Source of the DNA: Sodiomyces alkalinus F11
Lineage: Eukaryota; Ascomycota; Sordariomycetes; Glomerellales; Plectosphaerellaceae
Length of the DNA: 64,000 bases
Assembly: GCF_003711515.1 (NCBI RefSeq)
Contig: NW_021167091.1
Coordinates: 804,313 to 868,312 of the forward strand
Reading direction: 5' to 3'
Position 1 is the first letter of the stretch; each line of letters begins with the position of its first letter. Positions 23,750 to 36,500 of this stretch are shown one piece after another. Below the pieces are notes generated by a model. The model was given only the letters and a program-made list of their open reading frames with translations, was not told the origin of the DNA and did not search any database. The position numbers and the translations under genes were made by a program.

Positions 23750-23818
23750 TGTCGCACAGACCTCGGGTGGAACAACCTAACGGCCGATTACACGGCAGGT
23801 GGATATCCGTAGGATTAT
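23750..23818 (+). repeat. repeat G unit 1, left part (split by F2)
   Basis: It begins TGTCGCACAGACCTC and ends GGATATCCGTAGGATTAT. It aligns with 62573-62650, a second copy beginning TGTCATATAGACCTC. Its continuation (CGGGCATTAAGTTTGCCTCC) lies past F2 at 62546-62572. The last five bases (ATTAT) are the F2 target duplication. Confidence 0.7.
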
Positions 23819-24021
23819 TGTCGAACAGACCACAGTCTTTTCGGTTACGTAATAGGCCGGATTGCCAAGAGTATAATCCGGGTAGACGCTTACAGAATCT
23901 GCACTATATAAAATACGGTGGTAGCGTTTCCCTGACGGTCTGATAGAGTTATAATTATATATAATTGCCTTAATTAATTTTAATATATTTTATAACGATT
24001 TTGACTACGCTTTATCTGATA
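23819..24021 (+). repeat. 5' LTR of Copia F2
   Basis: 203 bp, from TGTCGAACAGACC to TTTATCTGATA. It contains a TATA-like element (CTATATAAAATA, about 23905) that may be the element's promoter. Confidence 0.9.
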
Positions 24022-24480
24022 ATTAAGAGTCTTACTTACTAAGTGAATTACCTACCTTTTTACCTCTACCACTACTACCGATTTAAGAATCTATCTAGCT
24101 ACGCCGATATAGCGTATTAATCTATAAATAACTATTAAATTATCGGAATACTAGCCTACTACCTATAAAACCTATCGCGATTAAGAGCTTTAGCGTAGCT
24201 ACTACGAAGCTATAGCCGTTAATAATAAAGTCTAGGAATATCTACACCCTAATAATCCTATTCCCGCTCCTTAAAAGCCTCCTATACCTGCCTACGGTGA
24301 ATTCTAAGCGTTAAACGTAGTTATCTAAGTAGCTGCCATGCCTACGCAGCTGATAGATTTAATAGCCGGCGGTTAGCGCGTCTACGAATCTACGATATAG
24401 CGTTAGACGATATAGAGGGATAACCACAATAAATACACTAAAGGTGTTAACGCTGTATTAAAGTAGTAGACTAGTACTAT
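24022..24480 (+). other. Copia F2 leader / start of interior
   Basis: Non-coding or early gag leader, matching reverse complements at 15566-15763 plus 1-556 (F0) and 20770-21228 (F1). It is interrupted by B; the last five bases (ACTAT) are the duplicated target. Confidence 0.75.
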
Positions 24481-24674
24481 TGTTAGATGCCTATAGCCAC
24501 CTTATCGAGGTGTGATGAACTATATTGTGTTAGACGTATGGAGTACCTCGCTCCTATATATCTACTCTTATTTCCCCTGCTTTTTCCGTATAGTTAGATA
24601 TCCCCGTAAAGTATTATTAACTTTACTTAGATAAATATATATATAATTCCGTGTACTATATTTATATTCTGATA
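24481..24674 (+). repeat. 5' LTR of Copia B
   Basis: 194 bp, TGTTAGATGCC to TATTCTGATA; pairs with 57333-57525. Confidence 0.93.
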
Positions 24675-25019
24675 GTTATAAGCCCGGCGTTCTAATAAAC
24701 GAAGCTATTCCGATTAATCCTATAGCTTCAAGGCTATTAAATCAGCCTTAAGTCTATAGCGGGCAGTTTAGTATTATTAGTAACGTCCGCCTACTTTAGT
24801 TTTATTTAATCGTTTTATCGTTTCTATCGCACCACCGTTTAACGCGTTTAGTATAGTTAATTAACCTTTTCGTTTATCCTATTCCACTGCTTTTTATTAG
24901 TATAACGATAGCTTCCACGGTAGTAATGCCTATTATAGGCCTCGTAACGCTTACCGCTCTAAAAGACTAGAGGCCTTAGATTAAAGCCGTGATAACTATC
25001 GCGCACTCCCACGATCTCG

Positions 25020-26010
25020 CCGACCTTATCAATCCCGATCTTAAAGAGGCTAAACGGCCTAAGCGCCGTATTCGAACCGATCCACTATAACCTCCTACTA
25101 TAGCCGAAGAACGTAACGCTACTAATTAGGATATACTGTTTAAGATCTAGTAGGTGGAAGAGGATCGGTATAAGGCTAAAAAAAGGGGGATTTAAGCACT
25201 CCACGACTATATCGCGAAGACAGTTAGCCTTGCTTTAAAGGATTAGTACGCCGGTAAAAAGGAAGTTAGGGATATCCTGTATACCCTTAAGACGCACCTT
25301 AAGCTAACGAACGCCGCCTAGAAGTCACTGATTAAGTAATATTAGGAGGAATATATATAAAATATTAGGCGAATACCCTATAGGCGCTAGCTAAAGGACT
25401 TTATTAAGCTATGCCGGCATACTAAGACGTACGAGGTTAACGCCTATAATACTAAGGACGATTAGATTAACGGCTATTTTAATACTATTAGGAGCATTAT
25501 ACCTGAATAGTCTAAGAGTAAATTTATATACCTTATATCGCTTAAGGAAAGAACCTACCTTCGATATAGTCTATCGTGGAGTAGTATACGATATAGCTTT
25601 ATTGCCGCTACCCGTATCGACTCGATAAGAAGCCTAACGTATTATCCTTTTATACGATAACCTTTTTAGGTAAGGATAAAGAAGGTAAGGATTAGCCGGT
25701 ATAATGGGGATAGTAGGGTAACTAATAGTCCTCTCTAAAGAAAGAGTGGTTATACGACTACCGTATTAAGAAAAGGGGTAAATATAATTATAAGCCTCTA
25801 TAGAAGTGCTTAAACGTTAATAAGGTATATAGGAAGAAGGGATACACACCTTTAAAAGAGATCTTAGAACGCGTTAACTGTAATATTAAGACCTGGGATA
25901 ATAAACGCTAACAGAGATTCCGGGAGAATATCGAAAAGGACGCTAAAAGCCTGAAAACGGGTGCTAAAAAGGACTCTGAGAAGTTATAGCCGAAAGAATC
26001 GTCAACGGAG
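25020..26010 (+). pseudogene. gag remnant of Copia B
   Basis: Parallel to the gag of A (1096-2340) but without the 214-bp solo LTR, so it shows the empty target site at about 25320. Stop codons of RIP type interrupt it repeatedly. A charged stretch near 25860-25900 is shared with A. Confidence 0.7.
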
Positions 26011-28240
26011 GTATCTAATTTTATCGATAACCAGGACAAGGATTCCGATAAGGAGTCCTATAGGATATATTCCCTCCTATAAATACATAACGTAACGGTT
26101 AGCAGTAACCTCTTTAATCAGCTACTAATCGACTCCGGCACCTTAAGGTATATCACTACCTAATAATACCTGCTATAGGACTTTAAACCTGCTATAGAAG
26201 AGTATCGTTTTTAAACGGGTAATAGAGAGACTAAGCTAGTTAAGGGTTATAGCAGGATATAATTAGAAGTGGACGACGAATATAGTAATCCCTTCGTTTT
26301 AGTGCTAAATCGCGTTACTTTTATATGAGACTACCTAATAACCTTAATCGCGACTAGAAGATTAAAGGAATAGGGCATCGTTGTTGATTCCGGCCTCGAA
26401 GTACTGAAAATAATCTCTGGACAGGGCTTATTAGCCTTACCTCTTAATAAGGTTAACGATTAATACGCCTTCGTTCTAACAGATCGCTAATAGCACCTAC
26501 GAAGTAGCTTCTTTAATAGCTCCACAACGCCTACTATAAGCGTGGCTAACACTCATTTATAGCATAAGAGACTAGGGCACGCCGGCGCTGCTACCCTTAA
26601 AAAGATAGGGAATACCCTCGCCGGTAGCGTTATTAAAGGAAAAGGTCCTCTTATAGTGGACTATAAGGCCTACGCCCTTAGTAAGGTTAGGAGGCTAGTA
26701 TCGAGGAGGCTAACCACGTACCGGTCGACGAGGCCGTGGCAGAGGGTAGAGGTTAATTTCTTTAGCCTTAATGAGGCCTATAACGGTATAAAGATTACTG
26801 CCCTGTTTTTCGATGTATGCATGTACTAGATCGTTATTAGACTCCTACGTAACGCTAAATTAGCACTCCAGATAATAGCAAACTTTAAGTTCTTCTTATA
26901 GCGATAATATAGCCTAAAGAGTACTATAATTCGCTTGGATAGGGAAAGATCCCTTTATAAAGGCCTTAATAAGTGGGCTAAAGTACGAGTATCTTACTAG
27001 AAAGGTCTACACCGCACACGGCTGCCTAAAGTCCTCGAGCAGAACGCCACGGCGGCGTTATCTTTACTACTACGAGGACCCTTATAACGGCCTCAGGCAT
27101 TTAATAGAATATATAGCCAGAGATCCTCGTTACTATAGTATATCTGTATAACCTTATTCCGTATAAGGACCTTAAATAAAAGTCTCTAAAAGAATAAATA
27201 AAAGATTAGATTAATAAATAAGGCCTGAAGAAGGTCCTCACGAAGCTAATCATTAGCCACTTAAAGAGATATAGTTATAGAGCCTATTCTCTAACCGCTA
27301 ACTACTAACGAGGTCGTAACCTTAACACTAAGTTAGCCGAAAGAGTATATATCGGCTATTTAATCGGTTATGAAAGTACTAATATATACCGGATTTAAGT
27401 GATAAAATTAGGGAGGATTCTGCGCACAAGAGACGTTACCGTTCACGAAAAACTCTTATATAAAGATCGCGATATAGAGCCGCCGGTTACCGAAAAGGTC
27501 TTTGAGTAATTAAATCTACCGGTGGATTATTAACTCCACGATCCTCTCGCTGCTACTATTAACGTTAGCGATCTTCTACTTTAACCACTACTAGAGCAGA
27601 ATACTATAAGGGAGGCTATAGCAGAGGTTGCTACTACTGCTACTGCTAGTGCTTCTAGGGGGGTGGATAGAGGTGTAGGTTTAATACCTACTACAGAATT
27701 GGCAGAAGAATAATAATAGCAGGAAAATTAACTTGCTGATCAGGAAGCACGTGGAATAGGGTAAATAAGCCCTATAACGCCATCCACGCCTTTAGCGGCA
27801 CCTGCTTTAACGTCTTCTATAATTACACCTATAATTATGCCTTTAACGGCACCTACTTTCCTTTCTTTAATAACTATAAATAGCCCTCCTACACCACTAA
27901 CTAGAATTATAGATATGCCGCCTGTTTTGAAACGATCTGATAAAGATTAATCTAATAATACGGCCGTAACCGGTGATGCCGTCAAGATAGGATTATTATG
28001 CCCTAACTAATCGGTTTTTAAAGAGGAATTAACCACTACTACCACCGCCGTTAGTCCGGTATCCACGGCTCCTGCTAAGTCTTTATAACCCTTTTCTTCT
28101 TCTACCACTACTAACTAACCTTCCTCTTCTACTAGTAGAAGAAGCCGCCCTCCTATTATTCCGACGGCCACTGCCGACCGGCCTGCCCGTATTAGGCGTC
28201 TAACCGACCGTTATACCTCTCCTTTCTTTTATACCTTCTA
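26011..28240 (+). pseudogene. protease-integrase remnant of Copia B
   Basis: The protease motif LLIDSGTLRYIT lies near 26122-26158. The GAG-pre-integrase stretch near 26560-26600 and the integrase core at about 26740-27130 follow, then a variable Pro/Thr-rich linker to 28240. The domains are inferred from these motifs and from alignment with A. Confidence 0.83.
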
Positions 28241-30050
28241 TAACTAGATTAAGATACCGAAAAAGCCGCTACTACGCCGCGATATACCTAAGAAACCTCT
28301 AAACTAGTCTTAAATACTAAAGACTCTCTATAAATTAGAATGGATTAAAGCCGCCTAATAGGAGGTCGGCACGCTTAGGTCTATAGACACCTTTAAATGG
28401 TGGGAATAGTCCCTCTAGCAGGGGCACGGCTCGGGACTTTCTGAATTAGTTCTAAGGCTACTAGACCTTAAATAGGTTCTTAAGTATAAGGTCGATCCTA
28501 CTAGTTACGTTAATAAGTTTAAGGCATGCCTATACGTTTAAGGGGATTAATAACTAAATAACCACCTTAAGGCCTACGCCTCTACCCTCGCTACAAGGAC
28601 CTTTAGGTCGCTAATAGGTATTATAGCCTACTTCGATCTCAAGACTCGGTAACTTAACGCCGTTAACGATTTTATAAATACCCTGCTTAATAAGGAAATC
28701 TATATTAAGGATCCCCTTAGTTAGTAGTTACTCTAGTCAGCTACGGGCCTTAAAGCCCACGAATAGCTCGAGGACCTTTTAAAGTAACGCCCTCCTATAT
28801 AACGCTGAGGGAGTTAACGGCTACGCCGGGCGTTATATAGCCTACGGCGTGCCCTAAAGCTATAGCACTAATAGCTCTCTTCCGTTCTAGGTAAGTGCGG
28901 TTTAAAGTAATTAACCGAAGACGATTACGTCTTTAAGAACGAAGTCCTAATTACTTTCTTTTACGTTAACGATATTATCCTAATCTACCGTAAGGAATAT
29001 TAATCTGCTACTAATAACCTAGTATAGTAGATACAGAAGAGCTTCTAAATTAGGGATCTAGGACCACTTAAGTGGTTCCTTAGAATCCGAGTAGGACGCG
29101 ATCGTTAATAATGTAAGCTATAGCTATCGCTTAATAACTATATCACCGATAAGATAAAGGCGTTATAAGTTGATTATAGAGGTTATAGGGTTAAAAGCCC
29201 TCTTCCTTATCCTAATATTCTATACCCTGCCGACTAATAAGCCTCCGAAGAGTTAATCCATCTATACCTTCGGAAGGTCGATTCTATTAACTATACCGTC
29301 TATTAGACCCGGCCTAACGTCTCTAAAGCCGCTTCGAGGCTTACCGAATTCAGCACTAACCCTTTAAAACAGTATCACTAGGCTGCTAATAGGTGCCTAA
29401 AGTATCTTAGCTCGAAAAAGACCCTATACCTCTACTTCGGACCACGTAAAGACTACTAAAACCCTGCACTCTTTTATACCTCCGACGCCGCTTTCGTAGA
29501 CGATCGTGAGATGAGGTATCGCTTATAAGGTTACACGACCCTCCTCGTCGGGGGTCCTATAGACTAAAAGGCAAATAAGCAAATAAGCGTTATAACCTCT
29601 AGTACTAAAGCCGAGCTTATAGCACTTTCTACTACTATTAGATAGTATATCGCGACGAAGCGTTTAATAAAGGACCTTACCCTGACCTTTAAGAAGGAAC
29701 CACTAACTATATACTATGATAATTAATAAACTAAGTAACTGCTAGAGTCGCCGCGGCCTTAGGTTACCTTAAAATTAAAGTATCTCGATATCCACGCCCT
29801 TTAGATCCGATAAACCGTTTAAAAAGGGACTGTCTCAATTGATTAGATCGCCACTAACGATATAGTTAGCGATAGCCATATAAAGGTACTACCCCTATAG
29901 AAATATAGGGCGTTTATGTATCTGCTTAGTATAGAGGTCCCGCCGAAAAAGGATTAAAGTAATTAACAGGGATAACGTTCTTCTATTACGTTTTAATTAG
30001 AGGAAAACGGTTAATTGGATCGTTATTTATAAGTGTTTTTATGCCCTATA
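28241..30050 (+). pseudogene. RT-RNase H remnant of Copia B
   Basis: RT runs about 28440-29240 with catalytic box FFYVNDIILIYRKEY near 28955-29000. It shows the uninterrupted sequence across the site where Gypsy-1 sits in A (GGATCCCCTTAGTTAGTAG near 28710). RNase H follows to about 30000. Gypsy-C is inserted at 30050; the last 160 bases of B resume at 57172. Confidence 0.85.
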
Positions 30051-30354
30051 TAATACGCCGGAATAGCGCAGGACTATACACACGGATAGTGCCCGCCGGC
30101 CGGAGCCCAAACGTATATTTAGGGCCCGGGCCGGATTCCCTAAATATACGTATTACCCCGAAGACGGTCGTATAGAGAAATAGATAGTCCGGGGCTCGCT
30201 AAGGATATATTCCCGGTAAGCCCGCCTTTAGATTAGTAGAGAATATCTTTATTACACCCTATTTTCTATATCTAAAGGTCGCTATTCCGAACCCTAGAAG
30301 TCCTAGGTCCGATAGTACTGGCTGGCTAGGGATATACCTGGATAGGGTATATTA
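30051..30354 (+). repeat. 5' LTR of Gypsy-C
   Basis: 304 bp, TAATACGCCGG (TG mutated) to GGTATATTA. It lacks a 33-bp segment present in the right LTR; the missing piece is bounded by ATAGT at both ends. Confidence 0.9.
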
Positions 30355-30506
30355 AATAGTAGTAACTAAGCTTTTAAGCGACGTTCGTGTACCGCCGCTT
30401 AACGCGAGCTACGTATCCTGCGACTATATAGATATATAGTATACCGATAAAACTATACGACTATTAGCACGCCGAGCGAAAACGCCTCTCTTTTACTAGA
30501 ACCAGG
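30355..30506 (+). other. Gypsy-C leader
   Basis: The first 152 internal bases, containing the expected primer-binding site region. I could not match a specific tRNA. It ends with the target duplication CCAGG of Gypsy-D and resumes at 39158. Confidence 0.6.
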
Positions 30507-30804
30507 TGTCAAGAAGGAGATATAGGTCTACCCCGAAGGGATAAGGACCAGAGGGTGATAGGGAGTAACAGATAAGGATCGTAGTCTTATATGTGGGGAG
30601 ACTAACTATAGGTTAACCAGTGGTTAATAGGAAGAGTATCTTAAAGGTAGGTGGTAGTATAGAGGAGAGATAATCGCTAACCCCTTCCTTCTAGAATAGT
30701 CTAGCTCCCCGTCTTATATAATAAATATCCACTTATTAGTTAGCCGGTAGTCCACTACTATATCCTAATACCTCCTAAGTCTTCCTTATATCTTACACCT
30801 AATA
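30507..30804 (-). repeat. 3' LTR of Gypsy-D (left copy)
   Basis: 298 bp, TGTCAAGAAGG to ACACCTAATA. Compared with the right copy, nearly all differences are G/A or C/T, as RIP predicts. Confidence 0.93.
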
Positions 30805-31842
30805 GGCTACCCTTTCCTGGAATAAGGCCTATCCTTAGGCTATAGCTAGTTACGGAGTATCCGTAGGGTGGGTAGTGATTATCGGGTAAGGCGAGTGGGT
30901 TAATACTACTATCGGTAATACGTGGGTCGGAGCTTAAAGAAAATAAAGCCGTAGGCAATCCACCGTTAAGTAACGGTGGAGCTAAAGGCTCAAAATATAT
31001 CCTAACCTTAAATAGTAGTACTAAAGGATATTTTTAGAGGAAGAGAATAAAGAGAAAATTCCTTACGAAGTATACTATTTTAGGTATATAAAAGGGCGTG
31101 GAAAGAACTACTATAGGTAGCCAACTATTAATTAAACGGTGGTTTATAGAGGTATATTATAAACAATAATTCTGTAAGGAATATATCCTTATATAATAAC
31201 AGGTATAAAATAAAAGTTTAAAGCAGCTATTTACCCACTATTAGATAGTAGTAGTGGTATTAAACGGCTAATATCTACCCGTTTATTAAACGCGTTCGTA
31301 TTATTTATTTCGTGAATAAGGAAGTATATTACCGGTAATAAAGGCGCGCCTGCCCTTTTATACGTAAATAAGGAAATAGTAAGCAGGATAAGTAGGGCCT
31401 CCGTAATTTTATAGAGGATCTTTTCGGCTATAAGCCTCTTTTCCTTTTCTTCTTTTTTTTTCCTTTTCAGGTTCCCGGAGGAGGTTATAAATATCCCCCC
31501 TATTCCTCCCTTAAGGAGGCTATAGGCAGTATTACCATACTAGAACTAAAGCAGAGGAGGGGGCAGTCTAGTAAAGGGGTAACGGGTGGCTAATAGGTAT
31601 ATAGTTTTTCTTTAGTATACTTTAGCAATTTTTCTTTAATATACACAGGTCTATTCTTCTATTAGAATCTAAGTTTAAAGGAGAGTAATACCTAGATAGC
31701 AGTTAAATAGAAACTAATATAGAATAGATTAATAGAGAAGATTTATAGTTATTATAGTTAGGTGAAGATTTATCGAGCGTTATAAGTGCGTCCAGAGTTA
31801 TAGTAGAAATATAGGTGATAGCTGATTAGCTATAGGATAACT
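30805..31842. other. Gypsy-D interior, unassigned
   Basis: About 1 kb between the LTR and the antisense ORF. It has a T/C-rich tract at about 31436-31475 and scattered purine-rich runs. No domain was recognised on either strand. It may hold the promoter and leader of the antisense ORF. Confidence 0.4.
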
Positions 31843-33250
31843 ATACCTCCTAAGGGTAGTCGTGGTAGCGGTGTAGTAAAGACTCCTAAAAAGCCTTATT
31901 CTAAGAAAAGTAATACCGCCGGCGTTTAATAGGGGATTAGCGGTAAGGCGTCCAGTACCTAGGGTATAGATACAGAGAATAATAATATATTAGCGCTTAT
32001 AAGTCTAAGTAGTAGAGAAATAGGTGGTAGTTAGTAGTAGGCTAATAATAAAGTTAGTAATAGAAATAAAAACAGTGCCGGTAATTCGAATAATAGTTCT
32101 ATAGCTAGAAATAATAGAACGATAGAGTTAGGTAATAGTGGACTAGCTAGTGCTTCTCGGGCGTATACTTTATATCCTCCCGTAGAATAGGGATATAATC
32201 CGTTTCCGGTTCCGTGCGTGCGGTGTATTAGTCGAATGATAAAGTGGCACCCTAGTAGTAGTTAAATTCCCTTATATAGTTATAGAGATTATAAGTAAAA
32301 TAGTCGAATGAGGGGTAATAGTGAATTAGCTACTAACTTAGTATAATAGCGGCCTCGCTTAAATATATATATTATATAGGATAGGGATTAAAGCCCTGTA
32401 CAAAGGTATATTAGTTAGTCTATAGCTATTCTACTACTAATTAATTATAGATACTATATATATAGTTAGATAAGATTATACGCCTTCGTGATATAATGAA
32501 ATAATATTAATACGAGACAGATACGGTTCTAAAGGTATATACTCGTGGATTAACTATTAAGTAATAGTTCTAAAAATAATATCGAACGAATTATAGCATT
32601 TATAGCGTTTAGGTAAGCGTGTATTAAATTATATAAAAATACAGTTATTAGGTTAAAAGCGTCCCGCTACTAAGTTAGAGGAGGAGCGCCAAAAGCAAGT
32701 TTAGCGGTAGTTAATTATAGCCGAGCGGTAGGCTAGTAGTAGCGTAGCGGTTACTAAAATACTACTATAATTATTACTAGTATAAGAAAAACGAAATAAG
32801 TATACTAGCGCCTAAGTATCTTTTATTAGAGCACTCCGGGATAGATAAAAATCCCTAACCAATAAAATCATTATAGGTTAACTAATAGTTAGCTTATAAT
32901 AGCAGAACTAATAAATATATAGGAATTTAGGAATTAATTAAAGGAATTAAGCAGTTAGGCTATGGCTAATAGTAGGACTACCGTTATTCCTCTAGTATCT
33001 ATACCCCCCCCTCCTCCGATAAATAATAACTATAGCGATATTATAGATAAAGAGGATAATAAGGGAGTCCCCACTAATAATTAATAGGTAGGTAATTCCC
33101 CTTATATTTCTAACTTATAACCTTTCACAAATTAGTTATTATAAGGGTGGGTATTATAACTTCGATAATATCGTCGATTAAGGGGTGACCCTCGGTTAGT
33201 TAGGGTCGGGTTTACTAGGTTTAGACTAATAAAAAGTACCGGGTTTAGAC
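31843..33250 (+). pseudogene. accessory ORF antisense to pol in Gypsy-D, PCxRC motif
   Basis: A coding-like plus-strand frame lies opposite to pol. The likely start codon at 31843 is now ATA (ATG by RIP) followed by PPKGSRGSGVVKTPKK. A Ser/Asn-rich stretch leads to an intact FPVPCVRCISRM at about 32200-32232, then YSYRDYK at about 32276-32296, where two Tyr occupy CxxC positions (TGY to TAY expected from RIP). The C-terminal part is helix-like and Lys/Arg-rich (32600-32960), then a Pro-rich segment PLVSIPPPPP near 32992-33018. Numerous TAG/TAA stops. Function unknown; the Cys arrangement suggests a small zinc-binding module. Confidence 0.6.
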
Positions 33251-33599
33251 CGGAACTGAAAAAGTGTAGATAGCGTACGAATATCTGCCACCTAATAGGA
33301 GATCAGCGTCTAGGTTTAGACTAGTTATAAGAAAGATATAGTATTTGGGTTTAGACTATTAGCTAATAACGAAATAACTAGGATATAGCGGTTATATATA
33401 TTTTTACTTTAGTATAAAGTCCGTAAATAGGCGGCTAGAAATAATAAAAAGACCGTAAATGGGCGGCTAAAGATTATCAGCTATATAATAGTAATATAAA
33501 GAAACGTAGTTAATTTAGTAAAATGGTAATAGTATTATATAGCTAATAACTATAAATTAGCGGTTACCTAACTAAAGAGGTACTCCGTAACTAAATCTT
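33251..33599. other. Gypsy-D spacer with short direct repeats
   Basis: The region where accessory ORF and pol converge. The 9-mer GGTTTAGAC recurs at about 33218, 33242, 33313 and 33349. A 15-bp block CCGTAAAT(A/G)GGCGGC occurs twice (about 33421 and 33453). No gene is supported. Confidence 0.5.
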
Positions 33600-36500
33600 T
33601 ATAGAGATATAACTTAGGTTCCTAAGTATTCTCCTCTACAGGATAATCTTCCCACTTAATAAGAAATTCGCGGTAACGGCGATTAGGGTTCTAGTATATA
33701 CCTAAAATCCTTTTAACCTTAAATTTATTCTCCTTTTCCCCTTTAATATCTAGTAGCTACTTAGCCGGCGCTCCACGGCTATCTTAGTTAAAAGGCTTAA
33801 GTAAACTAATAGGGAAAACGTTATAAATCCGAAGATACTTAGGGAGGTCGACCTTATAAGCTAACTGGTAATCACCTATCACCATAATAATCTCGAAAGA
33901 CCTAATATATTTATATAATAATTTTCGACTTAGGCGTGTAATTTTTATATTTTTAGTAGATACTAAAACTTTATCGTGTAAATAAAACTCCTTTACTATA
34001 TATTTACGGTTATAATAGTTACCTATTACCTGATTACTAAGTAATAGTTACTTATAGATTAATATATAGTTAAGAGATAGTTATTTTACTCTCTCTTCTA
34101 CTAACGCAGAGGGCCGTTTAACTTATAGTATAGGAGTATAGGAGCCGCGCGGGTTATAATCTCTTAGGGCCTTAGCGGGTAAATAACGAGTAGCGGAATA
34201 CTATAACGTGGTATATATAAATTCGGTAAGGTCTAAAAGATTAACCTAATTATCTTATTATTATATAGCATAGGAGCGAAGGTAATACTCGAGAATTTAG
34301 TTAATATATTCGGTTTAGCTATTAGTCTACGGGTAGTACGTAGTGGAAAGACGGCGTTTAACTTATAGTAAGCCGTATAACGTGCGCTAGAAAGCACTTA
34401 TAAAAAGACTTCCACGGTTAGAGATAATACTATCGGGTAGACTATACACCTTAAAAATATAGTACTATAAGGTAGTCGCTAACCCCTTAGCTATAAGCGT
34501 ACTAAATGTAGGAATAAAAAGGGAATATTTAGTTAGTCTATAGATAACTATAAAAATAGTATCTTTCTACCTATTACCCGGCTACTTAATAGGTAGTAGG
34601 CCGGTAATAAAATCCATTAAAACTTACTAAAATAGCTAGGTCGGAATAGGTAAAGGGGCTAGTTCGCTATAAGGAGTATAAGTACGAGATTTAGTATATT
34701 AATAATAAGGGTAGCTAAGTACCCACTAACGAATATCCGTTAATATTCTAGGCTAATAAAAAGATTATTATATTCGTTTTAATATCTTTATAATTCCCTA
34801 ATAACCTATAATCGGGTTATTATAGTATAATTAAAGGATTATTAACTATAGCTTAGATGATTAAAGAGTATAGACCTTACCGCGGAATCGAATAAGACTA
34901 TCGGTACCACGGGTCTGTAGATTAGGCTCTCGCTAATTAACTATTAACTATCTACCGGAAGTAAGAAAATTAACTTCTTTTTAAGCTTAGTGAATATCCT
35001 TAAGGATATTAGGTAGCTATTAGTTATCCGGTGCTCGGGCGGGGGCTACTCGAAATTTAGATATAAAATTATCTAGTACCTCCTAAGTAGTAATAAGACG
35101 TTTATTAGAAGTAGAAAGATAGAGAGGATTTCGTAAAAGACCGTTAGTAAAGTTCTTATTACCCGGTTAGTGAATAATACGAATATTATAAATACCTAAT
35201 TCGTTAAGCCAGCGTATATATTTACTGCTAAGCTTAGGTTTATCTAGTAGCGTCTAATAAGTAAGGTAATCCGTTAGGACGTTAATAGTAGAGGCACTAT
35301 AAAGTAAGTAGTAACGCTAATAACGACATGTCTTTATAATAGCTATAAGCTCGGTATCAGGAGTAGTATACTTTAATTTAGCGCCTTTAAGCTTACGTAA
35401 AAGGAAAGAATTAAGCGCTAGATACGGTCCTTTAGTTAACTCAGGATAGCACTAATAGTAAAATTAAAAGTATTAGTTTTAAGGCGTGTTAGTAATAAGG
35501 GGTTAAAATACCGTAAAACGGGTATAGAAAGAAAAGCATCCTTAAGTTATTTAAAAGCACGATAAAAATCTTTTAGTAGTTCGGCTAGTATATAGCCGCT
35601 AATCCGTAATCAGTCCGTGAATAGTCGTATAATTTTAGAGTAATTATAAATATAACGCCGGTAAACCCCCGTAAATCCTAAAAAGACTTAACTTTCGCGA
35701 ATAGTTATAGGCCGTGGCTACTTAATAATCGTATCCACACGATTAGAGTCTATCTTAATACCCGCTAGGCTATAGCGGAACCCTAGGAAGTCTACTTTAT
35801 GAATTTCAAATTTATATTTTTTAGCGTTTATAAATAAGTCCTATTCGCGTAATCTACGTAGGACCTACTTAATATACCGCCGGTGCTTAGTAAGGGAACG
35901 ACTATAGATAAGGATAGTATCTAAATAAACGATATAAATAGTATTAATAAGACCGGAGAGTGCCTGGTTAATATACCGTTAAAACGTAGCGGGGGTATTA
36001 ATAAGTCTAAAAGACATAATAAGGTATTCGAAGTGACTATATTTCGTGCGAAAAGCCGTTTTCTATTTATTACCTTCCTTAATTCAAAGTCGATAATAAG
36101 TATCCTTAAGGTCTAATTTACTATAGATCTTTAATCTAATTAAACGGTTAAGTATCTCGCTAATAAACGGTAGGGGAGTATAGTCCTTCCTAGTAATCTT
36201 ATTAAGGGCGCGGTAGTCGATATATAAACGTAACTAACTATTTTCCTTTAGAATAAATAATACGGGGGCGTTAGCTAGACTACTAAAGAGTCGTATCCAC
36301 TAATTACCTAAAGTATTAGAAAGATATTCGCGGAGGACTTATAGCTTAGTATTAGATAAAGAGTAAATTAGTTTAAATAGTAGGCACTTATTATTCTCTA
36401 GTTAAATAGTATTATCCTATTATTAGTGATTAGGAAGTAACGCTACTCGATCGATATTAAAAATATCTTTAAACTCGTGATAAATAGTAGGAATATTACG

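Noticed and set aside
23662..23775. upstream extension of exo70 to an ATG at 23775
   Set aside because: The extra 38 residues do not resemble Exo70 and overlap repeat G; the ATG at 23661 fits the family N-terminus.
30758..30958. 66-codon minus-strand open frame spanning an LTR edge
   Set aside because: It begins in non-coding interior and ends in the Gypsy-D LTR; no support.
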